Notes: generated from the letters alone by a model not told the origin. A DNA stretch of 64,000 nucleotides from Bradyrhizobium sp. LTSP885 (GCF_000938305.1 NZ_JYMT01000025.1:95695-159694); one strand, 5' to 3'. Positions 8,356 to 17,699 are shown, counted from the first letter of the stretch. Translations and numbers: made by a program.

Positions 8356-11046
8356 TTACGCGGTCTTGCGCGCCGGCTCCGCGACATTGCCGCCGCCCCC
8401 GACCAGGGCCGCATACTGGCCGATCGGCGCGGGCCTGCCGAGCAGGTAGCCCTGCACGGCGTCGCAGCCCTCCTCCGACAGGAAGGCAAGCTGCTCCTCG
8501 GTCTCGACGCCCTCGGCGACGATCGACATTTCCAGGCCGTGGCCGAGATCGATGACGGCGCGCACGATCGCGGCCGATTGCGGGTTGCGGCCGAGATTGA
8601 TGACGAAGGCGCGGTCGATCTTGATCTTGTCGAACGGAAACGCCTGCAGGTAGCTCAGCGAGGAATAGCCGCTGCCGAAATCGTCCATCGAGATGCGTAC
8701 GCCGAGCGCCTTCAGCCGGCGCAGCAGCGACAGGCCACGGTCGAGATCGTCGATCAGCACGCCTTCGGTGATTTCGAGCTCGAGCCGATCGGGTGCCAGC
8801 CCGGTCTCGAGCAGGATGGCGTGAACGCGGCCGACGAGATCGCCATGGGTGAATTGCGCCGGCGACAGGTTCACGGCGACCTGCAGCGGCACCGTCCAGG
8901 ACGCGGCCTCCCGGCAGGCTTCGCGCAGGATCCACTCGCCCATCTCGACGATCAGGCCGCTTTCTTCCGCGAGCGGAATGAAGTCGCTGGGCGGCACGAA
9001 ACCGCGCACCGGATGATGCCAGCGCGCCAGCGCCTCGAAACCAATGGCCTCGCTTGCCGCGACCGTCGCGCCGGCCGTGGACTGCGGCTGGTAATAGAGC
9101 GACAATTCGCCGTTCTTGATCGCGACCGACAACTCCTGGTGCAGCACCCGACGATCGCGGATCTGCTGGTCCATCTCGGCCTCATAGATCGAGATCGTAC
9201 CGCGCGACTTCGCCTTGGCACGGAACAGCGCCGCACCGGCATTGGCAAGCAGCGAAGCTGCGTCGGACCCGTTGTGCGGGAATACCGAGATGCCGGTGGT
9301 GACGCCAGTGCGAACCGACTTGCTGTCAATGGTGAAATCCAGCCCCAGCGCCTCGGCCGCCTGTTCGGCCAGCGCGATGCCCGCCGCAGGCTGCTTGCCG
9401 TCAATGATGAGGCCGAATTCGTCGCCCGAGAGCCGGGCCACCACGCCGCCGCGCGCCACCGCTTGCAGGCGCTGCGCGACCTCGATCAGCACCTTGTCGC
9501 CCGTCGCATGGCCGAAGACGTCGTTGACCTCCTTCAGCCCGTCGAGGTCGACGCAGAGCACGGCGAACTCCTCGTCGGTGCCGGCACAGGCCTCGATCAT
9601 CTGGGCCAGTGCCTGCAGGAAGGCGGCTCGGTTCGGCAGATCGGTCAGGCCGTCATGATAGGCCATGTGTGCCATGCGCGATTCGGTCTGGCGCCGGTCG
9701 GTGACGTCTTCATGGGTCTTGATCAGATATTGCGGCTCGCCATTGTCGTCGAGCACGGTCATGCGGCGGGTCAGGAACAGCCGCAGGCCGTCCTTGGTCG
9801 AAATCGGGTGCTCCTCGGCGATCATGCCGCGCTTCTTGATCGCCGCCTCGTCGCGGGCGATGATCAGCTTGGCTTCGCGCGGATTGAAGATGTCGGCGGC
9901 GGTCAGGCCCGTGGCATCCTCGCGGCGGCGGTTGAGGATCGTCTCGGCGCTGCGGTTGGCCAGCAGATAGCGGCCGTCGCTGACCCGCTCGACGATCAGC
10001 GAGACCGGGATGTTGTCGACCACGAGCTCGAGGAACTTCTTGTTGTTCTCGAGCTCGCGCGACAGCGAACGGCGGTCGGTGACGTCCTCGAACAGGGCAA
10101 TCAGGAATTCCGGTTCACCGGCCTCGTTACGTGCGATGACGCGGTTGGATGCGAGGATGCGTTTCTCGGAACCGCGCTCGACGAAGAATTCACTGCGGTG
10201 ATAACCCTCCGGCGCATTTAATGCCGCGCGGTCGGCGGCCTCGATGCTGGCGGCGGTCTCAGCACGGAAGATCTCGTCGGCGTGCTTGCCCATGATGTGA
10301 TCGCGCGAGAAGCGCGAGAAGCGCTCGAACGCGCGGTTGGCGAAGATATAACGGCCGTCCTCGATATTCTTTGCCGCGACGCAGACCGGGACGTTGTCGA
10401 GCACCGATTCGAGAAATTGCGTCGTCGAGGCGAGCTTGCGCGACAGCTTGCGCTGGTCGGTGCAATCCAGATGGGTCGCGACCGAGCCGCCATTCGGCAG
10501 CGGGAAATACTTCACCAGCACCGATTTACCGTTCGGCAGTTCGGTGACCAGCCCCTCCGGCTCCGCGGCCCTGGCGTAGAAATCGCCGACGCTGATGTCG
10601 AGGGCACCGCGGCTGCGGCGCAACTCCACAAGCTCGGGCCCGGTCATGTTGCGCGGAATGTCGGCGCGCGACAGGTCGTAGATATCGAGATAGCGGTCGT
10701 TGCAAAACACGATCCGCATATTCGCGTCGGTCATCACGACGCCCTGGTTCAGGTGGTTGAGGGCCGAGGAAACGAACGCATTGCGCCGCAGCTGCGATCG
10801 CTTGGCCCTGCGCAGGGCCGAAAGGATCCAGAGCCCGACCGCACCGAGGAAGGAGGCGACCACCACGCCGCCGATCAACAGCTCCCAGATCAGGTTGGGA
10901 TCGAGGTCACCGAGATAGCTCGACGGCGCAAACGCGCCGGATGCTGCCCTGGCAATGCTGCATTGCGTGACGACGGCGATCAGGCAAAGCGCGACCTTTG
11001 CCGGAATCGAATCCTTCCCGCCCGCCTGCCACTTCCTGCCAGCCAT
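8356..11046 (-). CDS. Membrane-anchored PAS-GGDEF-EAL cyclic-di-GMP protein
   Basis: 896-residue signalling protein. An N-terminal signal-like hydrophobic segment (about 17-35) and a membrane helix (about 55-77) are followed by three PAS-like sensor domains (roughly 90-210, 215-330, 335-450), a GGDEF domain (about 460-620) and an EAL domain (640-880). The GGDEF motif is changed to SGDEF and no RxxD inhibitory site precedes it, so cyclase activity is uncertain. The EAL domain keeps EALAR, the ELEITE glutamate, DDFGSGYSS, KIDRAF and AEGVET, so phosphodiesterase activity is likely. It sits alone upstream of the ABC-F leader, on the same strand. Confidence 0.85.
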   Translation of the reverse strand: MAGRKWQAGGKDSIPAKVALCLIAVVTQCSIARAASGAFAPSSYLGDLDPNLIWELLIGGVVVASFLGAVGLWILSALRRAKRSQLRRNAFVSSALNHLNQGVVMTDANMRIVFCNDRYLDIYDLSRADIPRNMTGPELVELRRSRGALDISVGDFYARAAEPEGLVTELPNGKSVLVKYFPLPNGGSVATHLDCTDQRKLSRKLASTTQFLESVLDNVPVCVAAKNIEDGRYIFANRAFERFSRFSRDHIMGKHADEIFRAETAASIEAADRAALNAPEGYHRSEFFVERGSEKRILASNRVIARNEAGEPEFLIALFEDVTDRRSLSRELENNKKFLELVVDNIPVSLIVERVSDGRYLLANRSAETILNRRREDATGLTAADIFNPREAKLIIARDEAAIKKRGMIAEEHPISTKDGLRLFLTRRMTVLDDNGEPQYLIKTHEDVTDRRQTESRMAHMAYHDGLTDLPNRAAFLQALAQMIEACAGTDEEFAVLCVDLDGLKEVNDVFGHATGDKVLIEVAQRLQAVARGGVVARLSGDEFGLIIDGKQPAAGIALAEQAAEALGLDFTIDSKSVRTGVTTGISVFPHNGSDAASLLANAGAALFRAKAKSRGTISIYEAEMDQQIRDRRVLHQELSVAIKNGELSLYYQPQSTAGATVAASEAIGFEALARWHHPVRGFVPPSDFIPLAEESGLIVEMGEWILREACREAASWTVPLQVAVNLSPAQFTHGDLVGRVHAILLETGLAPDRLELEITEGVLIDDLDRGLSLLRRLKALGVRISMDDFGSGYSSLSYLQAFPFDKIKIDRAFVINLGRNPQSAAIVRAVIDLGHGLEMSIVAEGVETEEQLAFLSEEGCDAVQGYLLGRPAPIGQYAALVGGGGNVAEPARKTA

Positions 11047-11308
11047 CAGTCACCCGCGGATTTCCGTGGCCGAGTGTCCGACTTTTGCGGTTTGGATCGG
11101 GTAAACGCGCTGCGATGCAACTGGAAAATGTAAGTCAATTTATGGCAATTGCCCTGACATGATTAATAGTCCACTAACGCGACGTGGCTCTGAAACTAAT
11201 TGAAACAACCCAGACACTTACCTCGACAGAACTTGCCGGGCAAAACGATGCTAATCGTGAGCGATGGCGGCGGTCGTCGCACCGGAATTGTCTGACCTGA
11301 AGGACGAG

Positions 11309-12412
11309 ATGGACAGGGTTGATTGCGTGATCGTCGGTGCAGGGGTGGTCGGCCTTGCGGTGGCGCGGCGGCTGGCACAGGCCGGCCGCGAAGTTGTCGT
11401 CATCGAGGAGGCGGAAGGGATCGGCACGGTGACCTCGTCGCGGAACAGCGAGGTGATCCATGCCGGCATCTACTATCGCGCCGGCAGCCTGATGGCGCAG
11501 ATGTGCGTCAGCGGCAAGCGCGCGCTGTACCGTTACTGCGCCGAACACGGCATCCCTCACAAGAATTGCGGTAAGCTGATCGTCGCCACCATAGCAAAGG
11601 AGACCGAGAAGCTGCAGTCGATCCGCTCCCATGCCGCGGCCAATGGCGTCGACGACATGCAGCTGTTGTCCGGAGAGGCGGCGCGCGCGCTCGAGCCGGC
11701 GCTGAACTGTGACGCCGCCCTGCTGTCGCCCTCGACCGGAATCATCGACAGCCACGCCTACATGCTGGCGCTACGCGGTGATGCCGAGGACGCCGGCGCG
11801 GCCTTTGCGTTCTACACCCCGCTGCTGCGCGCGAAAGCCACGGCCGACAGGATCGAGATCGAGGCGGGCGGCGAGGCTCCGATGACGCTCGCGTGCGACC
11901 TTATGGTTAACGCCGCCGGGCTCGGAGCATCGGCGGTCGCGCGCAGCATCGAGGGCATGCCGATCGAATTGATCCCGACAGCCTATCTGGCCAAGGGCAA
12001 TTACTTCAGTTGCAGCGCGCGGGCGCCGTTCTCACACCTGATCTACCCGGTGCCGGAACCCGGCGGGCTCGGTGTACACCTCACCCTCGACATGGCGGGC
12101 CAGGCCCGGTTCGGTCCCGACGTCGAATGGATCGATCACGTCGATTATGCGGTCGACCCGGCCCGGGCCGAACGGTTCTATCCGGCGATCCGGAAATATT
12201 GGCCGACGCTACCGGACGGCGCACTGATGCCGAGCTATTCGGGTATCCGGCCCAAGATCGTGCCACCGGCGGTCGCCACCCAGGATTTTCTGATCCAGGG
12301 CCCGCGCGAACATGGCGTCAGCGGCCTGATCAACCTGTTCGGGATCGAGTCACCCGGACTCACATCATCGCTTGCGATCGCCGATCATGTCGGCGAACTC
12401 GCGGGGTTCTGA
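11309..12412 (+). CDS. FAD-dependent oxidoreductase of the L-2-hydroxyglutarate dehydrogenase (LhgO) family
   Basis: Flavoprotein of 367 residues with the FAD site near its start (VIVGAGVVGLAVARRLAQAG) and the family hallmark NSEVIHAGIYY around residue 45, where L2HGDH proteins have NSGVIHAGIYY. Members oxidise L-2-hydroxyglutarate or related 2-hydroxy acids and pass electrons to the quinone pool. The ATG at 11309 is preferred because GAAGGAC lies just upstream; a start at 11264 adds 15 residues without family support. It is a single gene, so the exact substrate is inferred from homology alone. Confidence 0.8.
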   Translation: MDRVDCVIVGAGVVGLAVARRLAQAGREVVVIEEAEGIGTVTSSRNSEVIHAGIYYRAGSLMAQMCVSGKRALYRYCAEHGIPHKNCGKLIVATIAKETEKLQSIRSHAAANGVDDMQLLSGEAARALEPALNCDAALLSPSTGIIDSHAYMLALRGDAEDAGAAFAFYTPLLRAKATADRIEIEAGGEAPMTLACDLMVNAAGLGASAVARSIEGMPIELIPTAYLAKGNYFSCSARAPFSHLIYPVPEPGGLGVHLTLDMAGQARFGPDVEWIDHVDYAVDPARAERFYPAIRKYWPTLPDGALMPSYSGIRPKIVPPAVATQDFLIQGPREHGVSGLINLFGIESPGLTSSLAIADHVGELAGF

Positions 12413-12499
12413 GCAAATGCAGCATGCACCTGTCGGGGATGGGCGATCTAGCGTCCATCCGGCAGCGAAGGTGAGCCAGGAAACTTTGCGGGGGATTGA

Positions 12500-12685
12500 C
12501 TAGTGGATCGTTTCTACCGCGGTATGTCTCAACCGCTCGATCTCGTCCTTGACCATCAACTTGCGGCGCTTCAACTCGCAAATATGCAGGTCGTCTACGG
12601 AGGGGTGCACGAGTGCTTCGTGCAATTCGTTCTCGAGAATTTTGTGCTTGCGTTCCAGTTCGACCAGATGCGCCTGTATTGCCAT
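12500..12685 (-). CDS. Small DUF465 (YdcH-type) protein
   Basis: 61-residue, highly charged helical protein starting MAIQAHLVELERKH. The pattern of a helix, an HPSVDD turn and a second helix (CELKRRKLMVKDEIERL) is that of DUF465 proteins, which form helical hairpins of unknown function. The ATG at 12685 has GGGAG upstream; the longer open frame before it is not coding-like. It is divergent from a second DUF465 gene 241 bases away. Confidence 0.8.
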   Translation of the reverse strand: MAIQAHLVELERKHKILENELHEALVHPSVDDLHICELKRRKLMVKDEIERLRHTAVETIH

Positions 12686-12926
12686 TACGAACTCCCTCGG
12701 TGGGTTAAACCTCAGATTCGATCCGGACTGTTGAGTGTACACGAGTGGGAGGAGCTGTCGATGGGGGACGCAAAATGCCGCAGTCAGGTTTTCAATCTTA
12801 TCTGTAACCAATCGTGAGTATGGAACCCATCCAGCTTGCGCGGCGCGCGCGCAGGGACGATATTTCGGCAAGCGGCGGCCGCTTCGTCCGTCACAACCTC
12901 ATCTTGCTTATCAGTCAACATACACC

Positions 12927-13133
12927 ATGAACGATCAGGATGAGCGCGAACTCCACGCTGAGCTCGCGCGTCTGCAACAAGAGCACCGCGACCTCGACGC
13001 CGCGATCGACGCGCTGCATCAGTCACCGGCGCCCGATCTCCTGATGCTGCAGCGCTTGAAGAAGCGGAAGCTGCAGCTGCGCGATCGTATCGCCTTCATC
13101 GAAGACCAGATCACGCCGGACATCATCGCCTGA
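12927..13133 (+). CDS. Small DUF465 (YdcH-type) protein, second copy
   Basis: 68-residue charged protein (MNDQDERELHAELARLQQEH), with a predicted helical hairpin and the KRRK-like stretch LKKRKLQLRDRI that lines up with the divergent paralogue at 12500-12685. The ribosome-binding site is weak. The upstream open frame does not look coding. Function is unknown for the family. Confidence 0.78.
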   Translation: MNDQDERELHAELARLQQEHRDLDAAIDALHQSPAPDLLMLQRLKKRKLQLRDRIAFIEDQITPDIIA

Positions 13134-13323
13134 CGCGCGCCCCTGCGTTCCGGCGATCGGTCCGGCACGTCGCACGCACACATGTTTTCCCCGTCATCCA
13201 CAGCGGCCGTCAGCTTCACGTTCGCGGCAACATCGGCTGAGGCACTTTTCGGCCCTTGACTCAAAAGGAACGAAAGGAGAACATGAACTTCCAGCCGCCA
13301 AATCCAGAAAAGGGAGTTTCGCC

Positions 13324-13533
13324 ATGTCCGCACCGTCTTCCCTGCCCGAAAACAGCCGCTACGAGCAGGCGTGCGATCAAGCGATCGCGATGTGCGACGG
13401 CAACCTGCGCAGCACCATCAAGGCGCTGATCATGGCCAACGAATATCTGGAGAGCGAGCTCGAGGAGTTGCAGGCGGCGATCACCGCAGGCCGCGTGCCT
13501 GCACCGACCCATGCGGCGAGCGACGCCGCATGA
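13324..13533 (+). CDS. Small conserved hypothetical protein (69 aa)
   Basis: Starts with ATG at 13324 after AAAGGGAG. The product is acidic and helical (DGNLRSTIKALIMANEYLESELEELQ) with an Ala/Pro-rich tail. I do not recognise a family. It precedes another small gene by 27 bases, and the pair is probably one transcript. A second ribosome-binding site and ATG lie 41 bases upstream in another frame. Confidence 0.65.
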   Translation: MSAPSSLPENSRYEQACDQAIAMCDGNLRSTIKALIMANEYLESELEELQAAITAGRVPAPTHAASDAA

Positions 13534-13560
13534 CCTCTAGCTAGTCTAAGGAGCAGAGCG

Positions 13561-13812
13561 ATGGCCGATGTCACCTACTACGTGGCGCTGCCGTTCATGC
13601 AGGACGATGACGGCACGCCGATCGCAGGCAATGCCGAGGAATGCCAGAGTTCGGCGACCGCGCTGCGGCGCGCCGAGTTGATGTCGCGGATGCCCGGCAG
13701 CATCGGTGCCGTCGCATTCAGCCGCACCGGTGATCCCGCCATCGGCGAATTCGGCGACGCCAAGCTGCTGCGGGCCTTCGGCAATGTGCCGAACGATTTG
13801 AGTGCGCTCTAA
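13561..13812 (+). CDS. Small conserved hypothetical protein (83 aa)
   Basis: ATG at 13561 with AAGGAG upstream. The product begins MADVTYYVALPFMQDDDGTP, contains an SSATALRRAELMSRM helix, and ends in a Gly/Asp-rich segment. It looks like a compact alpha/beta fold with no recognised domain. Its stop overlaps the 3' end of the convergent diguanylate cyclase gene by four bases. Confidence 0.65.
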   Translation: MADVTYYVALPFMQDDDGTPIAGNAEECQSSATALRRAELMSRMPGSIGAVAFSRTGDPAIGEFGDAKLLRAFGNVPNDLSAL

Positions 13813-14495
13813 ATTCGTGGCTCGTGCCGCCGTTGCGCCTTGCGCACATACATCGCGCGATCGGCCTCATCGAGGGCGCGCTCGATATCGGAATGCGGGC
13901 CGAGGATCGCAACACCCGCTGACGCGCCCGCGGTGACGCGGCTGCCACGGAACACGAAGCTCAGATGGTCGATCGTTTCCTCCAGCGCCGCGGCCTTGGC
14001 CCTGGCATCGATCTCGCTGAGATTCCACAACAGCACCGCAAACTCGTCGCCGCCGAGCCGGCCGAACACGTCGGAGGCACGTGTCTGGCGCGACACCGCA
14101 GCGACGATCGCTTTCAGCACCTCGTCACCGGCCGCATGCCCGAACGCATCGTTGATCGGCTTGAGGCGGTCGACGTCGAGCACGACCAGTGCGCCGCTGG
14201 CGTGGTAGCGCTTGATGAAGGCGATCGCGCGCGCGAGCTCACGCTCGAAGCCGCGCCGGTTCGGGATATCGAGCAGGAAGTCGGTCTCGGCGGTGGCCTG
14301 CAGCTCCTCGATCCGGGCCTGGGCCCGCGCCAGCTGCGTCCGCAACCGGCGAATCGTCGATTTGTCGTCGGAAGCGGCTGGGGCCCGCGAGGGGGGCGCG
14401 GTTCCAGCCCGGCCCGACCCGGGTTTGCGCGCGACTGGGGGGCTTTTCCGCCTTTTTGCAGCCCCGGAGGCGGCCGCCCTGGTTTTCTTCTTCAT
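13809..14495 (-). CDS. Diguanylate cyclase with single GGDEF domain
   Basis: 228-residue protein with a long basic, Ala/Pro-rich N-terminus (residues 1-50), a short coiled coil (about 50-70) and one GGDEF domain. The active site GGDEF is intact, and the inhibitory RxxD (RASD) lies five residues before it, so it should make cyclic di-GMP and be product-inhibited. No sensor domain or membrane segment is present. The ATG at 14495 has AAGGA at good spacing; the ATG two codons upstream is too close to it. Confidence 0.85.
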   Translation of the reverse strand: MKKKTRAAASGAAKRRKSPPVARKPGSGRAGTAPPSRAPAASDDKSTIRRLRTQLARAQARIEELQATAETDFLLDIPNRRGFERELARAIAFIKRYHASGALVVLDVDRLKPINDAFGHAAGDEVLKAIVAAVSRQTRASDVFGRLGGDEFAVLLWNLSEIDARAKAAALEETIDHLSFVFRGSRVTAGASAGVAILGPHSDIERALDEADRAMYVRKAQRRHEPRI

Positions 14496-14646
14496 GCGCA
14501 TCCTTGTTGAGGCCTGCTTATGAAGGCTTGCCGGGATTCACCAAGACAGGATAGTCCATTCTAACTCCCTTGCCACGCCTTGGATGAAGCCCGGGCCGCC
14601 CCTATAATTGGCCTATGTTTTTGGATTCCTGCACAGAATTGACGAG

Positions 14647-15135
14647 ATGACCGCCCCGATCGCCATTATCATGGGAAGCCAGTCCGATTGGGAGACCATG
14701 CGCCATGCCGCCGACACGCTGGCGGCCCTCGGCGTCGCCTGCGAAACCCGGATCGTTTCCGCCCACCGTACCCCTGACCGGCTCTATGCCTTCGCCAAGG
14801 GGGCCAAGGCCGCCGGCCACAAGGTGATCATCGCCGGCGCCGGCGGCGCTGCGCATCTGCCGGGGATGACGGCCGCGCTGACCGAGCTTCCGGTGTTCGG
14901 GGTTCCCGTCGAATCGAAGGCGCTGTCGGGCGTCGATTCGCTCTATTCGATCGTGCAGATGCCGGCCGGGATTCCGGTCGGCACGCTCGCGATCGGCAAG
15001 GCCGGCGCGATCAATGCCGCGCTGCTTGCAGCGAGCGTGCTCGCGCTCAACGATCCCGCGCTGGCGACCCAGCTGGCGGCCTGGCGCCAGCAGCAGACCG
15101 ACGCGGTCAAGGACCATCCGGAGGCCTCGGCGTGA
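14647..15135 (+). CDS. purE: 5-(carboxyamino)imidazole ribonucleotide mutase PurE
   Basis: PurE converts N5-CAIR to CAIR in purine synthesis. The 162-residue product begins MTAPIAIIMGSQSDWETM, the class I PurE signature, and has the later GAGGAAHLPG loop. The ATG at 14647 gives the normal family length; an upstream in-frame start adds 13 unrelated residues. It overlaps purK by four bases (GTGA), as in most purEK operons. Confidence 0.95.
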   Translation: MTAPIAIIMGSQSDWETMRHAADTLAALGVACETRIVSAHRTPDRLYAFAKGAKAAGHKVIIAGAGGAAHLPGMTAALTELPVFGVPVESKALSGVDSLYSIVQMPAGIPVGTLAIGKAGAINAALLAASVLALNDPALATQLAAWRQQQTDAVKDHPEASA

Positions 15136-16235
15136 CAGCTTCTGATCCAGTGAAGCTGAAGCCGGGCGACACCATCGGAATCCTCGGCGGCGGACAATTA
15201 GGCCGGATGCTGGCCATGGCGGCGGCACGCCTCGGGCTCAGATGCCAGGTTTTCTCACCCGATCCGGATTCGCCGGCCTTCGATGTCGTCCAGAACGCGA
15301 CCTGCGCGGAATACGCCGATGTCGAGGCGCTCGAACTGTTCGCCAATGACGTCGACGTCGTCACCTATGAGTTCGAGAACGTGCCGGCGGCAACCGCCAT
15401 GGTACTTGCCGCGCGGCGCCCGGTGCTGCCGGCGCAAAAGATTCTGGAGACCACGCAGGACCGGCTGATCGAAAAGGACTTTGTCCGCAGGCTCGGCATC
15501 GGCACCGCCGATTATGCCGATGTCTCCTCGGTCGGCAGCTTACGCGCGGCGATCGAACGCATCGGACTGCCGGCGGTCATCAAGACCCGGCGCTTCGGCT
15601 ATGACGGCAAGGGTCAGGCGATCATCCGCGAGGGCGACAACTTCGATCAGGTCTGGGAAGACCTCGGCACCAAGTCGGCGATCCTCGAGGCGTTCGTGCC
15701 GTTCGAGCGCGAGATCTCGGTAATCGCCGCGCGCTCCGCTTCCGGTGACATTGAGTGTTTCGACGTCACCGAGAACGAGCATCGCGATCACATCCTGAAA
15801 TTTTCCCGCGCGCCGGCGGCGATTCCCGACGAAGTCGCCGCACAAGCGCGGGGGATCGCCGAAAAGATCGCTTCGGCGCTCGATTATGTGGGCGTGCTCG
15901 CGGTCGAGATGTTCGTGGTGTCTGGCAAGGGCGCGCCGACCGTGCTGGTCAACGAGATCGCACCGCGCGTGCATAATTCCGGGCACTGGACGCTCGACGG
16001 CGCCTCGATCTCGCAGTTCGAGCAGCACATCCGCGCCATCGCCGGCTGGCCGCTGGGCAAGCCGGTGCGCCACGGCGAGGTCACCATGACCAACCTGATC
16101 GGCGACGATATCCTGAGCTACGAGCAATGGCTCACCGTTCCCGGCGCCACCGTGCATCTCTACGGCAAGGGCGCGCCGCGCCCCGGCCGCAAGATGGGCC
16201 ACGTCACCGAAGTGACGTCGGCCCCCAAGCCGTAG
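15132..16235 (+). CDS. purK: N5-carboxyaminoimidazole ribonucleotide synthase PurK
   Basis: ATP-grasp enzyme of 367 residues that makes N5-CAIR from AIR, bicarbonate and ATP, the substrate for PurE. GILGGGQLGRM marks the N-terminal domain, KTRRFGYDGKGQ the ATP-grasp loop, and NEIAPRVHNSGHWT the C-terminal catalytic region. The GTG start overlaps the purE stop, implying coupled translation. A strong terminator follows about 40 bases after the gene. Confidence 0.95.
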   Translation: MTASDPVKLKPGDTIGILGGGQLGRMLAMAAARLGLRCQVFSPDPDSPAFDVVQNATCAEYADVEALELFANDVDVVTYEFENVPAATAMVLAARRPVLPAQKILETTQDRLIEKDFVRRLGIGTADYADVSSVGSLRAAIERIGLPAVIKTRRFGYDGKGQAIIREGDNFDQVWEDLGTKSAILEAFVPFEREISVIAARSASGDIECFDVTENEHRDHILKFSRAPAAIPDEVAAQARGIAEKIASALDYVGVLAVEMFVVSGKGAPTVLVNEIAPRVHNSGHWTLDGASISQFEQHIRAIAGWPLGKPVRHGEVTMTNLIGDDILSYEQWLTVPGATVHLYGKGAPRPGRKMGHVTEVTSAPKP

Positions 16236-16277
16236 AGCGTCGTCGTCCGCCGCAGCGGCACACTCGATACATCGATA

Positions 16278-16310
16278 AAAATGGGATCGTGACGATCACG
16301 ATCCCATTTT
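16278..16310. terminator. Bidirectional intrinsic terminator between purK and aqpZ
   Basis: A perfect 15-base inverted repeat (AAAATGGGATCGTGA and its complement) with a CGA loop. It carries A on one side and T on the other, so it can stop transcripts from both convergent genes. Confidence 0.88.
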
Positions 16311-16325
16311 CCGATCACGCGGTCT

Positions 16326-17045
16326 TCACGCCGTCTTACCGGCAACCACGCCGGTCGGTTCATCGCTGAGCCAGCGATAGATCACGCCGCCCAGCACGCC
16401 GCCGATCAGGGGCGCGACCCAGAACAGCCAGAGCTGCGACAGCGCCCAACCACCGACGAACAGCGCCGGTCCGGTGCTGCGCGCCGGATTCACCGAGGTG
16501 TTGGTGACGGGAATGCTAACCAGATGGATCATCACCAGCGCAAGCCCGATCGCAAGCGGCGCGAAGCCGGCCGGCGCCTTGCCGTGAGTCGCACCCATGA
16601 TGACGAACAGGAACATCATCGTCATCACCACTTCGGTGATGAAGCACACCACCATGCTGTACCCGCCCGGTGAATGCGCGTCATAGCCATTCGATGCAAA
16701 GCCCTTGGCGACATCGAATCCGGGCGCCCCGCTCGCGATCACGTAGAGCAGTGCCGCGGCGACGATCGCTCCAGCGACCTGCGCAATGATGTAGGGCAGG
16801 ATCTGGCCGGCCGGGAAACGCCCGCCCGCGGCCAGCCCGACCGTGACGGCCGGATTAAGGTGACAACCCGAGACATGACCGATCGCGTAGGCCATTGTGA
16901 CCACACTCAGTCCGAACGCCAGCGACACGCCGACCAAGCCGATCCCGACCTGTGGAAAGCCGGCCGCAATCACCGCGCTGCCGCAGCCGGCGAATGTCAG
17001 CCAGAATGTACCGATTGCCTCGGCCGCGTATTTCTTCGTATCCAT
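16326..17045 (-). CDS. aqpZ: Aquaporin Z
   Basis: Water channel of 239 residues with six membrane helices. Both NPA boxes are present (64-66 and 186-188). The selectivity-filter residues line up with E. coli AqpZ: F44, H174, T183 and R189, which is a water-specific rather than glycerol-type filter. It is a single gene convergent with purK and sharing its terminator. Confidence 0.93.
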   Translation of the reverse strand: MDTKKYAAEAIGTFWLTFAGCGSAVIAAGFPQVGIGLVGVSLAFGLSVVTMAYAIGHVSGCHLNPAVTVGLAAGGRFPAGQILPYIIAQVAGAIVAAALLYVIASGAPGFDVAKGFASNGYDAHSPGGYSMVVCFITEVVMTMMFLFVIMGATHGKAPAGFAPLAIGLALVMIHLVSIPVTNTSVNPARSTGPALFVGGWALSQLWLFWVAPLIGGVLGGVIYRWLSDEPTGVVAGKTA

Positions 17046-17309
17046 GTGGCATCTCCCCTATTTCCAATGTCCGGAGTTGCTCAAAACTCCGGGAACAGCC
17101 CCGATCCTGGCGCCAAACCTCCCAAATCAGGGCCGTACCGGGGCATTTGCGCCTCATTTCATGGCTTTACTAGGCCCCAAAGTCACACCACCGGTGGACA
17201 TCTGCGCATTTGTCTGATACATGCGCGCGCTCAGGGTTAAGGGGCAGGCTTTTTGTCGCCCTTTTGCTCGCCAGAATTCCGAACCGATCAATTCAAAAGA
17301 GGATGCCGC

Positions 17310-17615
17310 GTGCAGGTTCTCGTCCGCGATAACAATGTCGACCAGGCTCTCAAGGCGCTGAAGAAGAAGATGCAGCGCGAGGGCATTTTCCGCGAGATGA
17401 AGCTCCGCGGTCACTACGAAAAGCCCTCCGAGAAGAAGGCCCGCGAAAAGGCTGAAGCTGTGCGCCGTGCGCGCAAGCTGGCGCGCAAGAAGCTGCAGCG
17501 CGAAGGTCTGTTGCCGATGAAGCCGAAGCCGGTATTCGGCGCCGGTCCGGGTGCCGACCGCGGCGCCGCTGGTGGCCGTGGTGGCGCAGGGGCTGGTCGC
17601 GGCGGCCCGCGCTGA
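17310..17615 (+). CDS. rpsU: 30S ribosomal protein S21
   Basis: 101 residues. The first 70 (MQVLVRDNNVDQALKALKKK onward) are the classic S21 sequence, with basic helices that contact 16S rRNA in the small subunit. The start is a GTG at 17310 with AGAGGA upstream; the open frame before it is not S21-like. Residues about 75-101 form a Gly/Ala/Arg-rich tail that E. coli S21 lacks. A GC-rich hairpin follows. Confidence 0.93.
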   Translation: MQVLVRDNNVDQALKALKKKMQREGIFREMKLRGHYEKPSEKKAREKAEAVRRARKLARKKLQREGLLPMKPKPVFGAGPGADRGAAGGRGGAGAGRGGPR

Positions 17616-17638
17616 ACCGTTTTGCTGATCCGGAAGTC

Positions 17639-17673
17639 TAACAGCGCGGGCCCAGGGCCCGCGTTGTTGTTTT
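17639..17673 (+). terminator. Intrinsic terminator after rpsU
   Basis: CGCGGGCCC and GGGCCCGCG form a tight hairpin, flanked by AACA and TTGTTGTTTT, which gives a T-rich tail on the plus strand. Confidence 0.75.
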
Positions 17674-17699
17674 GAAGCAGACGGTGTTCCGGGTTACTA

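Noticed and set aside
8539..10221. 560-residue plus-strand frame
   Set aside because: It is antisense to the PAS-GGDEF-EAL gene, its sequence is rich in Arg/His/Gln/Asp typical of a high-GC shadow frame, and it has no recognisable domain.
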